The position numbers and the translations under genes were made by a program. The notes below the pieces were generated by a model, which was not told the origin of the DNA, ran no database searches, and saw only the letters and a list, made by a program, of their open reading frames with translations. This document shows positions 10,836-30,347 of a stretch of DNA of 64,000 nt, one piece after another. Source of the DNA: Urophycis tenuis (Eukaryota; Chordata; Actinopteri; Gadiformes; Phycidae); NCBI GenBank assembly GCA_036785325.1, contig JAXIVH010000001.1, positions 21,519,222 through 21,583,221 of the forward strand, given 5' to 3'. How positions within the stretch are numbered: the first letter of the stretch is position 1; the number at the start of each line of letters is the position of its first letter.

Positions 10836-11833
10836 TAGGGTAGGATCACAAGGAGCTCTACACTATAGGGTAGGATCACAAGGAGCTCTACACTATAGGG
10901 TAGGATCACAAGGAGCTCTACACTATAGGGGTAGGATCACAAGGAGCTCTACACTATAGGGTAGGATCACAAGGAGCTCTACACTATAGGGTAGGATCAC
11001 AAGGAGCTCTACACTATAGGGTAGGATCACAAGGAGCTCTACACTATAGGGTAGGATCACAAGGAGCTCTACACTATAGGGTAGGATCACAAGGAGCTCT
11101 AGGATCCCGGTCGTTACACAAGGAGCTGTCATACTGTAGACCCTTCACAGTATAGGGTAGGATCACAAGGAGCTGTCAGACCCTTCACAGTATAGGGTAG
11201 GACCACAAGGAGCTGTCAGACCCTTCACAGTATAGGGTAGGACCACAAGGAGCTGTCATACTGTAGACCCTCATAGGGTAGGATCACAAGGAGCTGTCAT
11301 ACTGTAGACCCTTCACAGTATAGGGTAGGATCACAAGGAGCTGTCAGACCCTTCACAGTATAGGGTAGGATCACAAGGAGCTGTCATACTGTAGACCCTT
11401 CACAGTATAGGGTAGGATCACAAGGAGCTGTCAGACCCTTCACAGTATAGGGTAGGATCACAAGGAGCTGTCAGACCCTTCACAGTATAGGGTAGGATCA
11501 CAAGGAGCTGTCATACTGTAGACCCTTCACAGTATAGGGTAGGATCACAAGGAGCTGTCAGACCCTTCACAGTATAGGGTAGGATCACAAGGAGCTGTCA
11601 GACCCTTCACAGTATAGGGTAGGATCACAAGGAGCTGTCAGACCCTTCACAGTATAGGGTAGGATCACAAGGAGCTGTCATACTGTAGACCCTTCACAGT
11701 ATACGGTAGGATCACAAGGAGCTGTCATACTGTAGACCCTTCACTGTATAGGGTAGGATCACAAGGAGCTGTCAGACCCTTCACAGTATAGGGTAGGACC
11801 ACAAGGAGCTGTCATACTGTAGACCCTTCACGC
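10836..11833. repeat. 30-bp and 38/48-bp minisatellite
   Basis: The left part repeats a 30-bp unit around TAGGGTAGGATCACAAGGAG with a CTCTACACTA end. From about 11110 the unit changes to 38-48 bp with GCTGTCAGACCCTTCACAGTA and an optional TACTGTA. The change of unit within one array, next to a gap, suggests complex expansion and possible collapse in assembly. Confidence 0.93.
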
Positions 11834-12707
11834 ACACATCTCATATTCCCATTTATCTGAGGTTTTTTCTTTTTCTCTACCCCCCCCCCATGAAGACAAA
11901 ATGTTACGGCAGATATCCTTGTTGATGGTCCAAACATTATCTCGTTGCGTTACACACATGAATTATGCGTTAACCCTGATAGCTGCCTCTGGATATTGGG
12001 CTCAAAGATTGATTTATATCACACAAAAAATTGTATTCATAGCAACTAGCAACAAGAACAAAATACAATCAGACGTAACAATCACACGTGAATAGCAAGC
12101 CTATTAACCTGTTGTACCTTTATTCAGACTGGAGGCACATGTGAACTTATTATTTTCCTGTTTTCAACATAGGGAGGGCAAATGCGGGAATCCCCTTTGT
12201 TTTAATGATGTGCACAGCTGCCCCTGGTTAATGTGAGTTACATCATCCCTGTTTTCAGAAATCCTCCATTTTGGCAACACAGTCTCCTTCATCATCAAGT
12301 ATAGGAGGAGAGGATCAAGGCAACCCATTAAACTCTGAATAGCAACACCCAGGAGGGAGTTAATGTATCATTAATAGAAATAGAAATAGAAATAGAAATA
12401 CTTTATTGATCCCAAGCTGGGAAATTACAAAAATTAAGTGGTATTAGAGTTGTTATAGGTAAGATTTGAAGAGCTATTATTTGAGTGTAATTTCTAAGAA
12501 ATGGCAACGCCAGCTGTCAGCTATGTGCTGGAGCGTCTAGCGTTGACTGCCTCTGTGTGGAGCCAATTTAGACTTTAGAGCGATCTGCTCAACGTGCCCT
12601 CTTTTACGCAATTGGTTAAGGGGATCCATCTGGCTTGTCAATCACATGTGCGTGTAATGTGGAACACGCGGAAAGTCAGAGAGGAGGGAGTACAGGGTTA
12701 GAACGTC

Positions 12708-12749
<42 letters not shown>

Positions 12750-12879
12750 CTCTTAAAATCGTGTTCACTCTTCATCTCTTTATAAACTCTCGATTCTTAC
12801 CCACAGCAGCTATAACTTCTATTGCTATATCCTGTGATATTTTGTTCTGGGGTTGTGAAAGGTCTCCACGTCAGTTCAC
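11834..12879. other. Intergenic, mostly unique
   Basis: No gene seen. It contains a short dispersed-repeat end at about 12376-12430 (AATAGA repeats then ACTTTATTGATCCCAAG, a sequence common at the ends of fish retroelements) and a (TTG)n run at about 12709-12747. It separates the convergent slit2 and dopamine receptor genes. Confidence 0.6.
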
Positions 12880-14268
12880 TTAACGAGGTATATGTTTGAT
12901 GGCGTTGTCGGCCACGTCCATTTGATCCATGGAGTCAGCGCCCTGGTCCGAAGGAGCCTGGGTGACTTTGTTGCAAAACAAAGTCACGGTGGTATTCCCA
13001 CTGTCGTCGCTTCCCCTGGTGTTGACACGATACGAGACGTACAGCGAGCTGTCCTGCTTCACATACCCAGGGTCGTTGCTGGCCACCACCGTCTCCACGC
13101 CTGCGCCCATCGCTCCCCAGCATTCGCCCACCCGGCAGCCCAGCAGGCGCAAAAACGCGTCTCTGAAATCTGTGTTGAACGCATAGATGATCGGGTTGAG
13201 CGAGGAATTGCTCCAGCCAATCCACACAAATATGTCAAATGTCCTTTTACTGACACAGTAAGGTATGTGTTGTTGGTCTTTCAGCGAATGCGTCTTGGGG
13301 CAGAACGGCAGGGCGCAGTTGAGAACAAAGAAGGGGGTCCAGCAACACACAAAAACACCCATGATGATGCTCAGCGTTTTGAGCACTTTAGTTTCTTTTC
13401 TGATGGAAACCCTGAGCGCGCGTTGGTATGGATATGGAGTAGGCTTCGGGTTTTTGTTTGTACAACCACTGCTGTGTTTGGAGTGAGCGCTGACGGTCGA
13501 GAACGAGCGAGAAAAGTTTTCGGCTGCGTCGGAGCGGCAACTCCGAGCGTGCTCCGCTGCGCGCTCCAGAGACGAGATTCTCCTGATCTGCATGTGGGCG
13601 ATCCGGTAAATGCGCGTGTATGTGATGATCATGACAGCCACGGGAATATAGAAGCTAATAAGGGAAGAGGAGATGGCGTATGTGCGACTTAAGCTCGAGT
13701 CACATTTTCCACCGGTAACACCGGCGCTCTCGCCCGTGATGTTCTCCGTTGCGCGAACATCGGCCCAGTCGCTGTTCTCTGCCCGGTGCCAGTTCAGCTG
13801 CACGGGTACGAAAGAGATAACCACGGATACGGTCCACGTCACTCCGATGATAACAAACGCTAGCTTTTTGTTCATGCTCCGCTCGTAACGGAACGGACTC
13901 GAGATGGCCCAGTAACGGTCCACGCTGATGACGCAAAGGTTGAGGATCGAGGCGGTGGAACACATGATGTCGCAGGCCACCCAGGTGTTGCACAATGCGC
14001 CGAATGGCCACGAACCGACCACCTCTGTCACCGCCTTCCACGGCATCACCAGGGTCGCGACGAGAAGGTCCGACAGGGCGAGGGAGACGATGAAGATGTT
14101 TGTCACTTTGGCTTGGAGATGTCGGTAGCGAAAAACAGCTGCGCAAACAGTTAGATTTCCCAGAAACGTCCAAACAATAAGTAGAGTGAGCACGCAGCCG
14201 ACAACGGCTTGTCTCGCCAGCGGTGCGCCCCTGCTCCCAGACCATGACCAGCCGGTTGCGTTATTCAT
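12880..14268 (-). CDS. drd5: D1-class dopamine receptor (D5/D1B-like)
   Basis: Seven-helix Gs-coupled receptor of 462 residues in one exon, as is usual for D1-class genes. The frame stays open upstream, but the Met at 14268 gives the expected short N terminus with an N-glycosylation site (NNATG). Residues: Asp100 for amine binding, DRY at 117-119, FRYER after it, serines in SSSLISFYIPV of helix 5, CWTPFF in helix 6, NSSLNPIIYAF in helix 7, and a Cys after it (LLGC). QLNWHR and IRRISSLERAAEHA favour D5 over D1, but the extended third loop and a C-terminal tail unlike remembered human DRD5 leave other fish D1-class paralogues possible. Substitutions: VACDIMCSTAS where VAF is usual, and VWIGWSNSS where VWFGWANSS is usual. 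It converges on slit2; both map to human 4p. Class is sure, paralogue less so. Confidence 0.88.
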   Translation of the reverse strand: MNNATGWSWSGSRGAPLARQAVVGCVLTLLIVWTFLGNLTVCAAVFRYRHLQAKVTNIFIVSLALSDLLVATLVMPWKAVTEVVGSWPFGALCNTWVACDIMCSTASILNLCVISVDRYWAISSPFRYERSMNKKLAFVIIGVTWTVSVVISFVPVQLNWHRAENSDWADVRATENITGESAGVTGGKCDSSLSRTYAISSSLISFYIPVAVMIITYTRIYRIAHMQIRRISSLERAAEHARSCRSDAAENFSRSFSTVSAHSKHSSGCTNKNPKPTPYPYQRALRVSIRKETKVLKTLSIIMGVFVCCWTPFFVLNCALPFCPKTHSLKDQQHIPYCVSKRTFDIFVWIGWSNSSLNPIIYAFNTDFRDAFLRLLGCRVGECWGAMGAGVETVVASNDPGYVKQDSSLYVSYRVNTRGSDDSGNTTVTLFCNKVTQAPSDQGADSMDQMDVADNAIKHIPR

Positions 14269-15779
14269 CGCATGGGCTATAACACCAAGGTCACGGCAAA
14301 AGGTAAAAATAAGATATTGCCCATTCCTCCGGAATCCACGTGGAAATAAAAAAAAAAAGGTTCTAAATGCCTCTTCTCTAGGAGGACTAGCGGCATGTCC
14401 CTCGGAGGGATTGGTTGGTGGGTGGGCGTCCTCCCCTTGTTGCGTTAATCTGTGATTGCTGCTCTTAAGAGTGCACAGCAGATTTCCTACAGACCACGTG
14501 TACAGCGGTTTGCAATTACCAAGCGCGCCATCACGGCCAGTCCACTCCAAACAGACCCGGCCAAAGTTGACCATCTGCGGTAAATAGCAGGCGCTTTGAG
14601 GCGCACTTTCAGACCCCACATTATTGACCTACATTCGCAAATTGAAAACAAATCATCCATCGCCTGTATGGATTTGACGACTGTGGAAAAATTAATAATT
14701 AGGCTGCCATGATGTTGCTGTACGCTGGCTAAATGAATAAAGTATTTTCTAATAAATATTTTTCAACCGTAATTATACGGGCTATATATATCCTATATAT
14801 AATATTTTATTCAAAAGCACAACCTGAAAAAAACAACAATAAAATAAAATGATTGCACTTCATTAATACCAATTGTAATAATTCAAAAGTAATACACATT
14901 TTCCATGAATTGTGTATTTTTTTATTGTATTGTTGTATTTTTCACCAGCCCCAAATTAGGTCATCACTTGACTCTTCCTAAACAACTTTCCCCCCTACGG
15001 TATTTAGTGTCCAGACAGTAGTGTCTGCATGACACAATCAGATGGCGGCGTTCTGCTCTCTGTCGTCCTCTGTGACGGCCGGGGGGCAGGTTTCCACCAG
15101 CGCCGAGGGGCGGGGGGGAGGGGGGGGGGGGGGGGGGGGGGGGGCGTGGAGGTCACAGCCGTAACCCTTTCCAAAGTGTCCCGCAGCAGGTGACGGCGGG
15201 TCTCTCCGGTCCACATGGCCCAGGAATGCGGACGCATCGCGCGGCCGCTCTAGTAGAGAGAACTTGTGGGAAGCGGGAAGGCGCGGAGGGATTTGTGTCG
15301 TTCCTGCCGCTTGCGGAGGTCGTGGCTTGGCTCCGTCAATGTATTTGTTCACGTTTAGAGCAGAGTAGATTACCAATGGGTAGGCCCATGACAAAGTATA
15401 GCATACTGTCCACCCATCAGTGTGTGTGTGTGTGTGTGTGTGTGTGAGTATCAACATAATTGATACTCACTTGTTAATAAGAATCAATGTTATAATGACT
15501 ACAAATAAACTGTATGACAGAAGATGTATTCTGTACATTAAATCCGCCATTTTCACATCAGCAACTGCACAAGGTGAAATGGTAACCTCTGACCCCGCCC
15601 CCTCATCACCTATTGGTGCAGACGTCCCTGTGGCTGAGGTCCCTGGGCAGCCCTGAGCCAAGCTTGGGTCCAAGGGGGCTACGGCCACCCAGTCCCCGCA
15701 CACAAGTGGTCCCACACTCCAAGCCCCCCACCCAGGCCCACCTGGAACTCCCATTAATCACATGAGGATTAACCACATC

Positions 15780-15828
<49 letters not shown>

Positions 15829-16300
15829 AACCGGAGAGAGAAAACTGGAGTCACAGTCTATTACTTACACGCAGAAATACTCCCAGATAATCTCATAATC
15901 CCTCCACATCATGTGAATTCATTTATGGCTCAAAGTAAATGGTGTGGACCATTAGCTTGCCCTGCTGCATCCTAATCAATGATGACGGGTTACGGGTTGT
16001 CAATGTGTTTGTATCTTTCTACCACTCAGAGCGGCAGCCTCTTCTTCTAAGCGTTTGGTGTATTTGCTGTGTTTTCGCCCTCCAATAGTTGGGTGAAACC
16101 AGGTGTAGCTCAACGAGTCATCTTGCTGTAGGACTGCCGGGGTCCATTAACAGGATGACACAGTGTTCACACCGTATTACGCCTCTGTGATAAAGGCCGA
16201 GTCAGAGTTTTCAGAAGAGATCCCATCTGTCCACTGTTGTGCTTTCACTGTCTTTTATTCATTATCTGTTACTAAACAGACTTTCATGTCCCACTACCCT
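14269..16300. other. Intergenic upstream of the dopamine receptor
   Basis: No gene seen. It contains a run of 25 G at 15120-15144, a (GT)n run at about 15420-15446 and a (GA)n run at about 15786-15829. AT-rich sequence at 14640-14960 may belong to the receptor's upstream region, but no promoter motif is convincing. Confidence 0.6.
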
Positions 16301-16601
16301 TTAGTGGGGCAGCCGGTCTATTAGTGGGGCAGCCGGCCTACTGGTTAGGGCTTTGGATTTGTAACTGGAGGGTGGCCGGTTCGAACCCCGACCAGTGCGC
16401 ATAGCTGAAGTGCCCTTGAGCAAGGCACCTAAACCCTCACTGCTCCCCGAGCGCCGCTGTTGCAGGCAGCTCACTGCATCGGGTTTAAGTGTGTGCTTCA
16501 CCTCACTGTGTTCTGAGTGTTCCACTAATTCACGATTGGGTTAAATGCAGAAGACCAAATTTCCCTCACGGGATCAAATCAGTAATTCTTCTTCTTCTTC
16601 T
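16301..16601 (+). mobile_element. tRNA-derived SINE
   Basis: About 290 bp with a tRNA-like head: CTACTGGTTAGGGC resembles an A box region and GGTTCGAACCCCG fits the B box. The body contains TGCCCTTGAGCAAGGCACC and CCCTCACGGGATCAAA, both familiar from fish SINEs, and it ends in (TTC)n. The first 20 bp (GTGGGGCAGCCGG) are partly duplicated. The exact family name is not certain. Confidence 0.8.
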
Positions 16602-16939
16602 ACCCGGTCTAAACTTTCATACCCAGTCCCACGGCAACAACACCAATACCCTGTCCTCTTGTCCACTGTGACTTACTGTTACTACAGGTCAGGCTGAGGA
16701 CCATCCAAGAGATCAGAATGAGAGTGGCTACAAACAAAGTTCTAGTGCTGAGTGACCTAGTTTGTAGACAACTGCACCGATTGCTGCGCATGTCGCAGTA
16801 TGAATCACACCACAACACCTGGACACTGGTGAAACTACAGTGCACATAGTTGTAGTAGTTGATGTCTTTTTATTAGTAACACAATAGTTCACTGTCATTT
16901 CATCATTTCATAATACATGGGAGATATACAGGTTATATA

Positions 16940-16993
<54 letters not shown>

Positions 16994-17149
16994 ACTTATT
17001 TAATATTCTTCTGCTGATGTGGGCCCTCTGGATGATGAGTTTGCTTTGTTTTTTTAAGAGGGAACTTATTTCATATCTTTTAAGAACAAAAATTCAATGA
17101 AGATAAATGTAAAACAATGTAAAAAACAAAACAATAAATGCATCACACA
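16602..17149. other. Intergenic, with (AT)n and a candidate poly(A) signal
   Basis: No gene seen. A pure (AT)n run lies at about 16945-16991. On the minus strand, AATAAA at 16869-16874 lies about 280 bp after the stop of the GIMAP-like gene and could be its poly(A) signal. Confidence 0.5.
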
Positions 17150-18946
17150 TTACTGTATACTGCATGGAGACCCCAGGTGCTCTAGACCTGCATTTATCAC
17201 CACTAGCCCCATTTCATGGACATATCCACTCAACGGTCGAACAACAGTACTTAAACTGTTGCAATTCTCTTCGGGCTTCTCTTTGATAGATTTGACAGCC
17301 ATTTCAGGGCAGCTGTTGTCACTGTGGTTGTTTAATCTACCAATTTCTGCACTTCTAGCTTTTCCGATCGTCTCAGTTTTGCGTCCCTCCGACTTCATTG
17401 TAATGAGCCACAACTGCCGCTTGAGGGCGTCGTTTTGCTTTTTCTCTGCTATCAGATTTTCTCTCTCTCTTTGCCTTTCCATCTGGCTCTCCTCCTTCTC
17501 CATATTTATCTGGTTTTCGATTTGCTTCTCCCGTTCCTTCTCCTTCCTCCTCTGCTCCTCCAACTCCTGTGTGAGTCTGTCATGTTCTTTCTGCAATGCC
17601 TCCCTCTTCACCTCCTCCCGTCGCCTGATGGCCTGCTCCTTCTGTAGCTGCTGCTGTGCCCTCTCTCTTTCTCTCCTCTCATTTTCCTGTTTCTCCTTCT
17701 GGATCACCGTCTCCATATCTCTCTTCACCTTCTGCTCCCTTTCCATCTGCTCCTGCAAGGCTTTAGTCAGGTGGTCCAGTTTCCCGTGGAGAGCTTCCCT
17801 CTTCTTCTCCTCTTCCATTCTTATCGCCATCATTTGCATCACCTCCTGAATCTTCCACTCCTTCTCCTTCTTCGCGTTTTCCTCCCTGGTCACCCTCAAC
17901 ACCTCCTCCTTTTCCTTGATGAATGTCTCCGTCCTCTCCCTGTCCAACCACTGGCTCCTCCTCATCTCCTCCAGCTCCTTCAGGTTCTTCAGCTCCACGC
18001 TTTTCAGCTGCCCCTGGTACCACTGCCGCACCACCTTCTCCTGCTCCTGTTTCCGCCGCTCCTCCGCCAGCCTCCGCTCCTTGGCGACTTCCTCTTTCGC
18101 CCTCTCCGTCTCCTCCTCGGCCTCCATCAGCATCACGCTGGTGAAGCACCCGCCGTCGTTTGCCTCCAGCACGCCGTCCGCCAGGGTCAGCAGCTCCGAC
18201 ACCTGCTCCTTGTGTTTGGCCAGCCGGTTGTTGAACACACAGTAGCGGCCCCTGCAGCCGGCCACCAGCTGGGCCAGGTCCTGGGACTCCTGGATCAGGT
18301 GGTCCCTCACCGTGGTGCCGTCCTCCAGGGAGTCGCCGTGGGTGAACACCACCACCGAGAACTCCAGGACACGCGGCCCGAAGGTCTCATGCACACGGCG
18401 CAGCGCCTCCTTCTCAGACTCAGTGTAGCGCCCCACGGGCACCACCAGGAGGAAGACGTGCGGGCCGGGGAACAGCAGGGCCACGCTCCTCCTGAGCTCC
18501 TGCTGCACCTCCGCGGGGGGCTGGTGCGTGTCCAGCAGGCCCGGGGTGTCCAGGAGGGTGAGGCGGCGGCCGCGGAAGTCTCCGCAGGCCCTGCGGCACC
18601 GGCGGGTGACGGAGGAGCTGCCCTCTCGGGGCTGGAAGGCCTTGCAGCCCAGGATGGAGTTACCGGTGGAGCTCTTCCCACTGCCGGTCTTACCCAGCAG
18701 CACCAGACGGACCTCTGGCAAGGAGGACCAGTCTTTCTTGCCTGGGAGAGGAGGATGAAGAAATATAGTAATATAGTATATATATATATAGTAAGTCAAA
18801 AGGAATGATGTTACATATTTATAATAAGTGAGTGAGACAAAGAACGAAAGAACAAGAGAAAGAAACACAATGAGAGAAGGAGAAAGGAGAAACGTACCTT
18901 TAGTTGAAAAGGATGAAAAGGAGCCCAGTCTGCTGATAGACGACAT
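17150..18946 (-). CDS. GIMAP/AIG1-type GTPase with long coiled coil
   Basis: GTPase of the immune-associated nucleotide-binding family, 546 residues from two exons: 18946-18898 (16 codons plus one base) and 18741-17150, with a 155-bp intron (GTACGT donor, CTCCCAG acceptor). The intron happens to be open in frame, so a read-through version would also lack stops; splicing is inferred from the strong sites. Residues: P-loop GKTGSGKS at 33-40, DTPG at 81-84, the family's conserved helix region (SEKEALRRVHETFG), VVFTHGD as the G4 box and CVFNNR as G5. From about residue 225 to 480 it is a charged Glu/Lys/Arg/Gln coiled coil, far longer than in short mammalian GIMAPs. The family is linked to lymphocyte survival and membrane scaffolding and is greatly expanded in fish. 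No orthologue can be assigned. It stands alone between drd5 and chrna9. Confidence 0.88.
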   Translation of the reverse strand: MSSISRLGSFSSFSTKGTFLLSPSLIVFLSLVLSFFVSLTYYKYVTSFLLTYYIYIYYITIFLHPPLPGKKDWSSLPEVRLVLLGKTGSGKSSTGNSILGCKAFQPREGSSSVTRRCRRACGDFRGRRLTLLDTPGLLDTHQPPAEVQQELRRSVALLFPGPHVFLLVVPVGRYTESEKEALRRVHETFGPRVLEFSVVVFTHGDSLEDGTTVRDHLIQESQDLAQLVAGCRGRYCVFNNRLAKHKEQVSELLTLADGVLEANDGGCFTSVMLMEAEEETERAKEEVAKERRLAEERRKQEQEKVVRQWYQGQLKSVELKNLKELEEMRRSQWLDRERTETFIKEKEEVLRVTREENAKKEKEWKIQEVMQMMAIRMEEEKKREALHGKLDHLTKALQEQMEREQKVKRDMETVIQKEKQENERRERERAQQQLQKEQAIRRREEVKREALQKEHDRLTQELEEQRRKEKEREKQIENQINMEKEESQMERQRERENLIAEKKQNDALKRQLWLITMKSEGRKTETIGKARSAEIGRLNNHSDNSCPEMAVKSIKEKPEENCNSLSTVVRPLSGYVHEMGLVVINAGLEHLGSPCSIQ

Positions 18947-19697
18947 GGTGTTTCTGGTGGGCTCGACCCCATGAAGGGAGAAGGGAGCCTGTGGTCTCTA
19001 TTTAGCCCTCAGACTTGTGGGTGCGGCTTGTGTACAAACAGGCCAGCTCTTTCTGCCCTTTGACCCTTGAGGACACCATCATCAGTGGACACCATCAGCA
19101 GTTTGTGTCAGTCTGAGAGTGGCCCAATAGTCTGTCTCTGAGACACTAAACAGATCACATCACTGATTGAACGTACTGGGAATGGAGGACATGTTTTAAG
19201 AGAGGACGAGGCTGAATCACGCCTATCGAGATGGTATATTTTTAAGTCCACTATGTGATTCAGTGTCATCCACCACTGAAGACGTCCGTCAGTTATTGAA
19301 GACCACTGATGGACCATGAAATAAATCGGTTTATCTGTTTCACTTTCAGTGCTTGAGCTTTAAATTACATTCAACGTTTTGCACAGTCGACAGTCCATTG
19401 GAAGTCCTGCAGTTGTCATGCCAACTAACAATGATCCAATACCTGGAACATTCCAACTCATCAACATTTGATCAACAACTGATTCAGGATTTAAATGCAC
19501 ACACTTTTTAAGATTTATGGCTTTATTAATCCCAGATGGGAAATTTGGGGAAAATGTATAGTGCATACATTTTTTGAGTTGGTGAACAGACTACTGCCGC
19601 CCCACAAAAAAGCATCACCAGAATATGTATAAAGAAAAAGAGAAAATATACTGTTTTTATAAGGGTCTTAATCCGGCATGCATGTGTGTGCAAAGTC

Positions 19698-19775
<78 letters not shown>

Positions 19776-21282
19776 TTGTCCGTATATGTAAATTATGCTA
19801 TGTCACCCGGTTTTATAGTCTCAAGCCTGCAGGTCCGAAGGCTGGTGAGATAACACGCGGTCCTTCACAGGCTGTGGCTCCGTTAAGGCCACGTTAGCTA
19901 ACCCTACCAAGACTTTGACCACCGTCAGAATGCCCTGCAGCCGGGTGGCAATACCTCCTTATAGAGGAGAGCTATGAGGCAGCCCAAGAAATCAACTTCG
20001 CTCTTTATTTCTTGTGATCTCATGCACTTGCGTTGTATTTCTAATCTGTATATATACAAAATGACTGATACTTGACATTTATTTTCTCGGTGAAGAGTCA
20101 AAATTCAAATTCAATTCAATCAAAATTTATCAAGAAAGCTAAAAGGACAAATCAACAGAAGAAATATGCATAATTTCTGTGTCTTATCTTGTGTTTGATG
20201 GTGTAAACAAGCAATCTATGCAGAGGTTGTGTGTCCTCTCAATACAGAGAAAATACAGAGAAAACACCAATCTGTCTATGGGATAGATAGTGAATTAGAC
20301 ATCGGTGACATTTTATTATGTGAAACTCTTTGAGATTGCCACCTTGACCATAGTGGTTTAAACACCCAGTTTATCTTTAATCTTTGAACCTGTGCCATCG
20401 TGGGTTATAAGAAGGTGTATATGGTGAATATATGGGAGGGGCCAGAGCCACTCTCGGTTCTAAACAAGCATATGTGGGAGGAGCCAAAGACACTGGGTTG
20501 TAAGAAGGCTTATATGGGACTCTAGGAAATACAAAAGCACAGGTGGGAGGAGCCAGAGTAACTGTGGGTTATAAAAATTGCATGTGGGAGTGGCCAGAGC
20601 CAGTAAGTTATAACATATAACATATAGTTATAGCATATGAGGGAGGAACAAGATTCATGACATGATTGTTGTCACTTGTTTTACCTCAAGCAGCAGATAA
20701 CTTAAAGACTGCTGTGTGAAGTCATCCTGTGCTTCATTTCAAACTGCAACCCTTTGCTTGGTTAACCCTTTTGTAATTTCCACTATGATTTTGGGTTTTT
20801 TTTTGTGGACTTTTGAACTAATTTAACATCTCTAACCATGCAGTCATGATGCCTCTCCTAAAAAGAGCTGCTTCAAATGTAAGGTAAGTAATGTAACAGG
20901 TATATGTCTGGCTGTCAGTTCATCAATAATAAACCCTTTGCATGTTCAAGGCGCGGCCTGGATTGTCTTACTGGTTCACATATGCAGCCACAATGACCAT
21001 CGGCTGTGTGACTTCATAGAAAGACTACAACGGTGCGTGTTTATATGTAAATATCGAGAACATGTTCCAACGTTATCTGTTGCATTGATCTTTCATGCGA
21101 ATCGGACTCACACAGAAAACACACTCTCACACACAGTTTGTAGACAAAACTATTAATGTTTACAATTGCACTTTTAACATTTCTGTCAATTACAGTACAT
21201 GTTCTGAGTCTTGAACACTTGGACCCAACAAATGAAACTGTTAATGATGATTATGATGACAGTATTTTTTATGACATGGCTC
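18947..21282. other. Intergenic between GIMAP-like gene and chrna9
   Basis: No gene seen. A retroelement-like end lies at about 19510-19555 (GGCTTTATTAATCCCAGATGGGAAATT). A (GT)n run lies at 19700-19774. Degenerate direct repeats of GTGGGAGGAGCCAGAG occur at about 20430-20610. The chrna9 3' UTR should lie just left of 21283. Confidence 0.6.
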
Positions 21283-29638
<8,356 letters not shown>

Positions 29639-30019
29639 GTTCGACCGATCAGCAGAGAACAGATAATGAATAATTCAATAAAAAAACAGCATCCACAGCG
29701 GCTTGGGTTGCAGATAAAATGTCCCTTCAGTTGAACTTCAATGCATTTCAGAGTTGAGTCTCTGCTGTTGAGCCACAGAGTTCTAGGTGAACATCCTGTA
29801 TGAAGGATCACTTCACTAGTTGTTATTCGTGGCTGCACTTTGTCATTGTCCCTACCTGTGTGTGATCGCTGCTTTGGAATAGGACCTGGGGATATCACTC
29901 ACGGACACACACAGACACACACACAAGTACACCACAGTATCGTATTCCACATGGGGACCAGCTGAAACCAAATGCCTTCAGCCTTGTTCACCCGTGTATA
30001 TGACCACAACTAGAAGAAT

Positions 30020-30109
<90 letters not shown>

Positions 30110-30247
30110 CACGCTAATGCACAGAACTCTGGTACACACAGAATTTTAAACATAATACCATCACCTTGTCACCAGTACCATGTGGTTCATTCATTCCTCA
30201 CTTTGAAGAATTTCATAGTTAAATACAAACATTTCACATTGCAACCA

Positions 30248-30347
30248 TTTACAGTACACAACGTGAGAGACTATAGTATAGTCTCTCACGTTGTGTACTG
30301 TAAATACTGTAGGCTCCAGCAGTATTGTCACTATACTGCTGGAGCCT
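30248..30347. repeat. Two adjacent palindromes
   Basis: First palindrome, 30248-30304: two perfect 28-nt arms around one central G (30276). Second, 30311-30347: perfect 15-nt arms (AGGCTCCAGCAGTAT) around a 7-nt loop. Only six bases separate them, so the pair could form a cruciform with two stems. No flanking target duplication was recognised. Confidence 0.95.

Noticed and set aside
12892..13692. 266-residue plus-strand open frame
   Set aside because: Antisense shadow of the dopamine receptor coding sequence.
17771..18808. 345-residue plus-strand open frame, Leu/His-rich
   Set aside because: Antisense shadow of the GIMAP-like gene, whose coiled-coil codons leave the opposite strand open.
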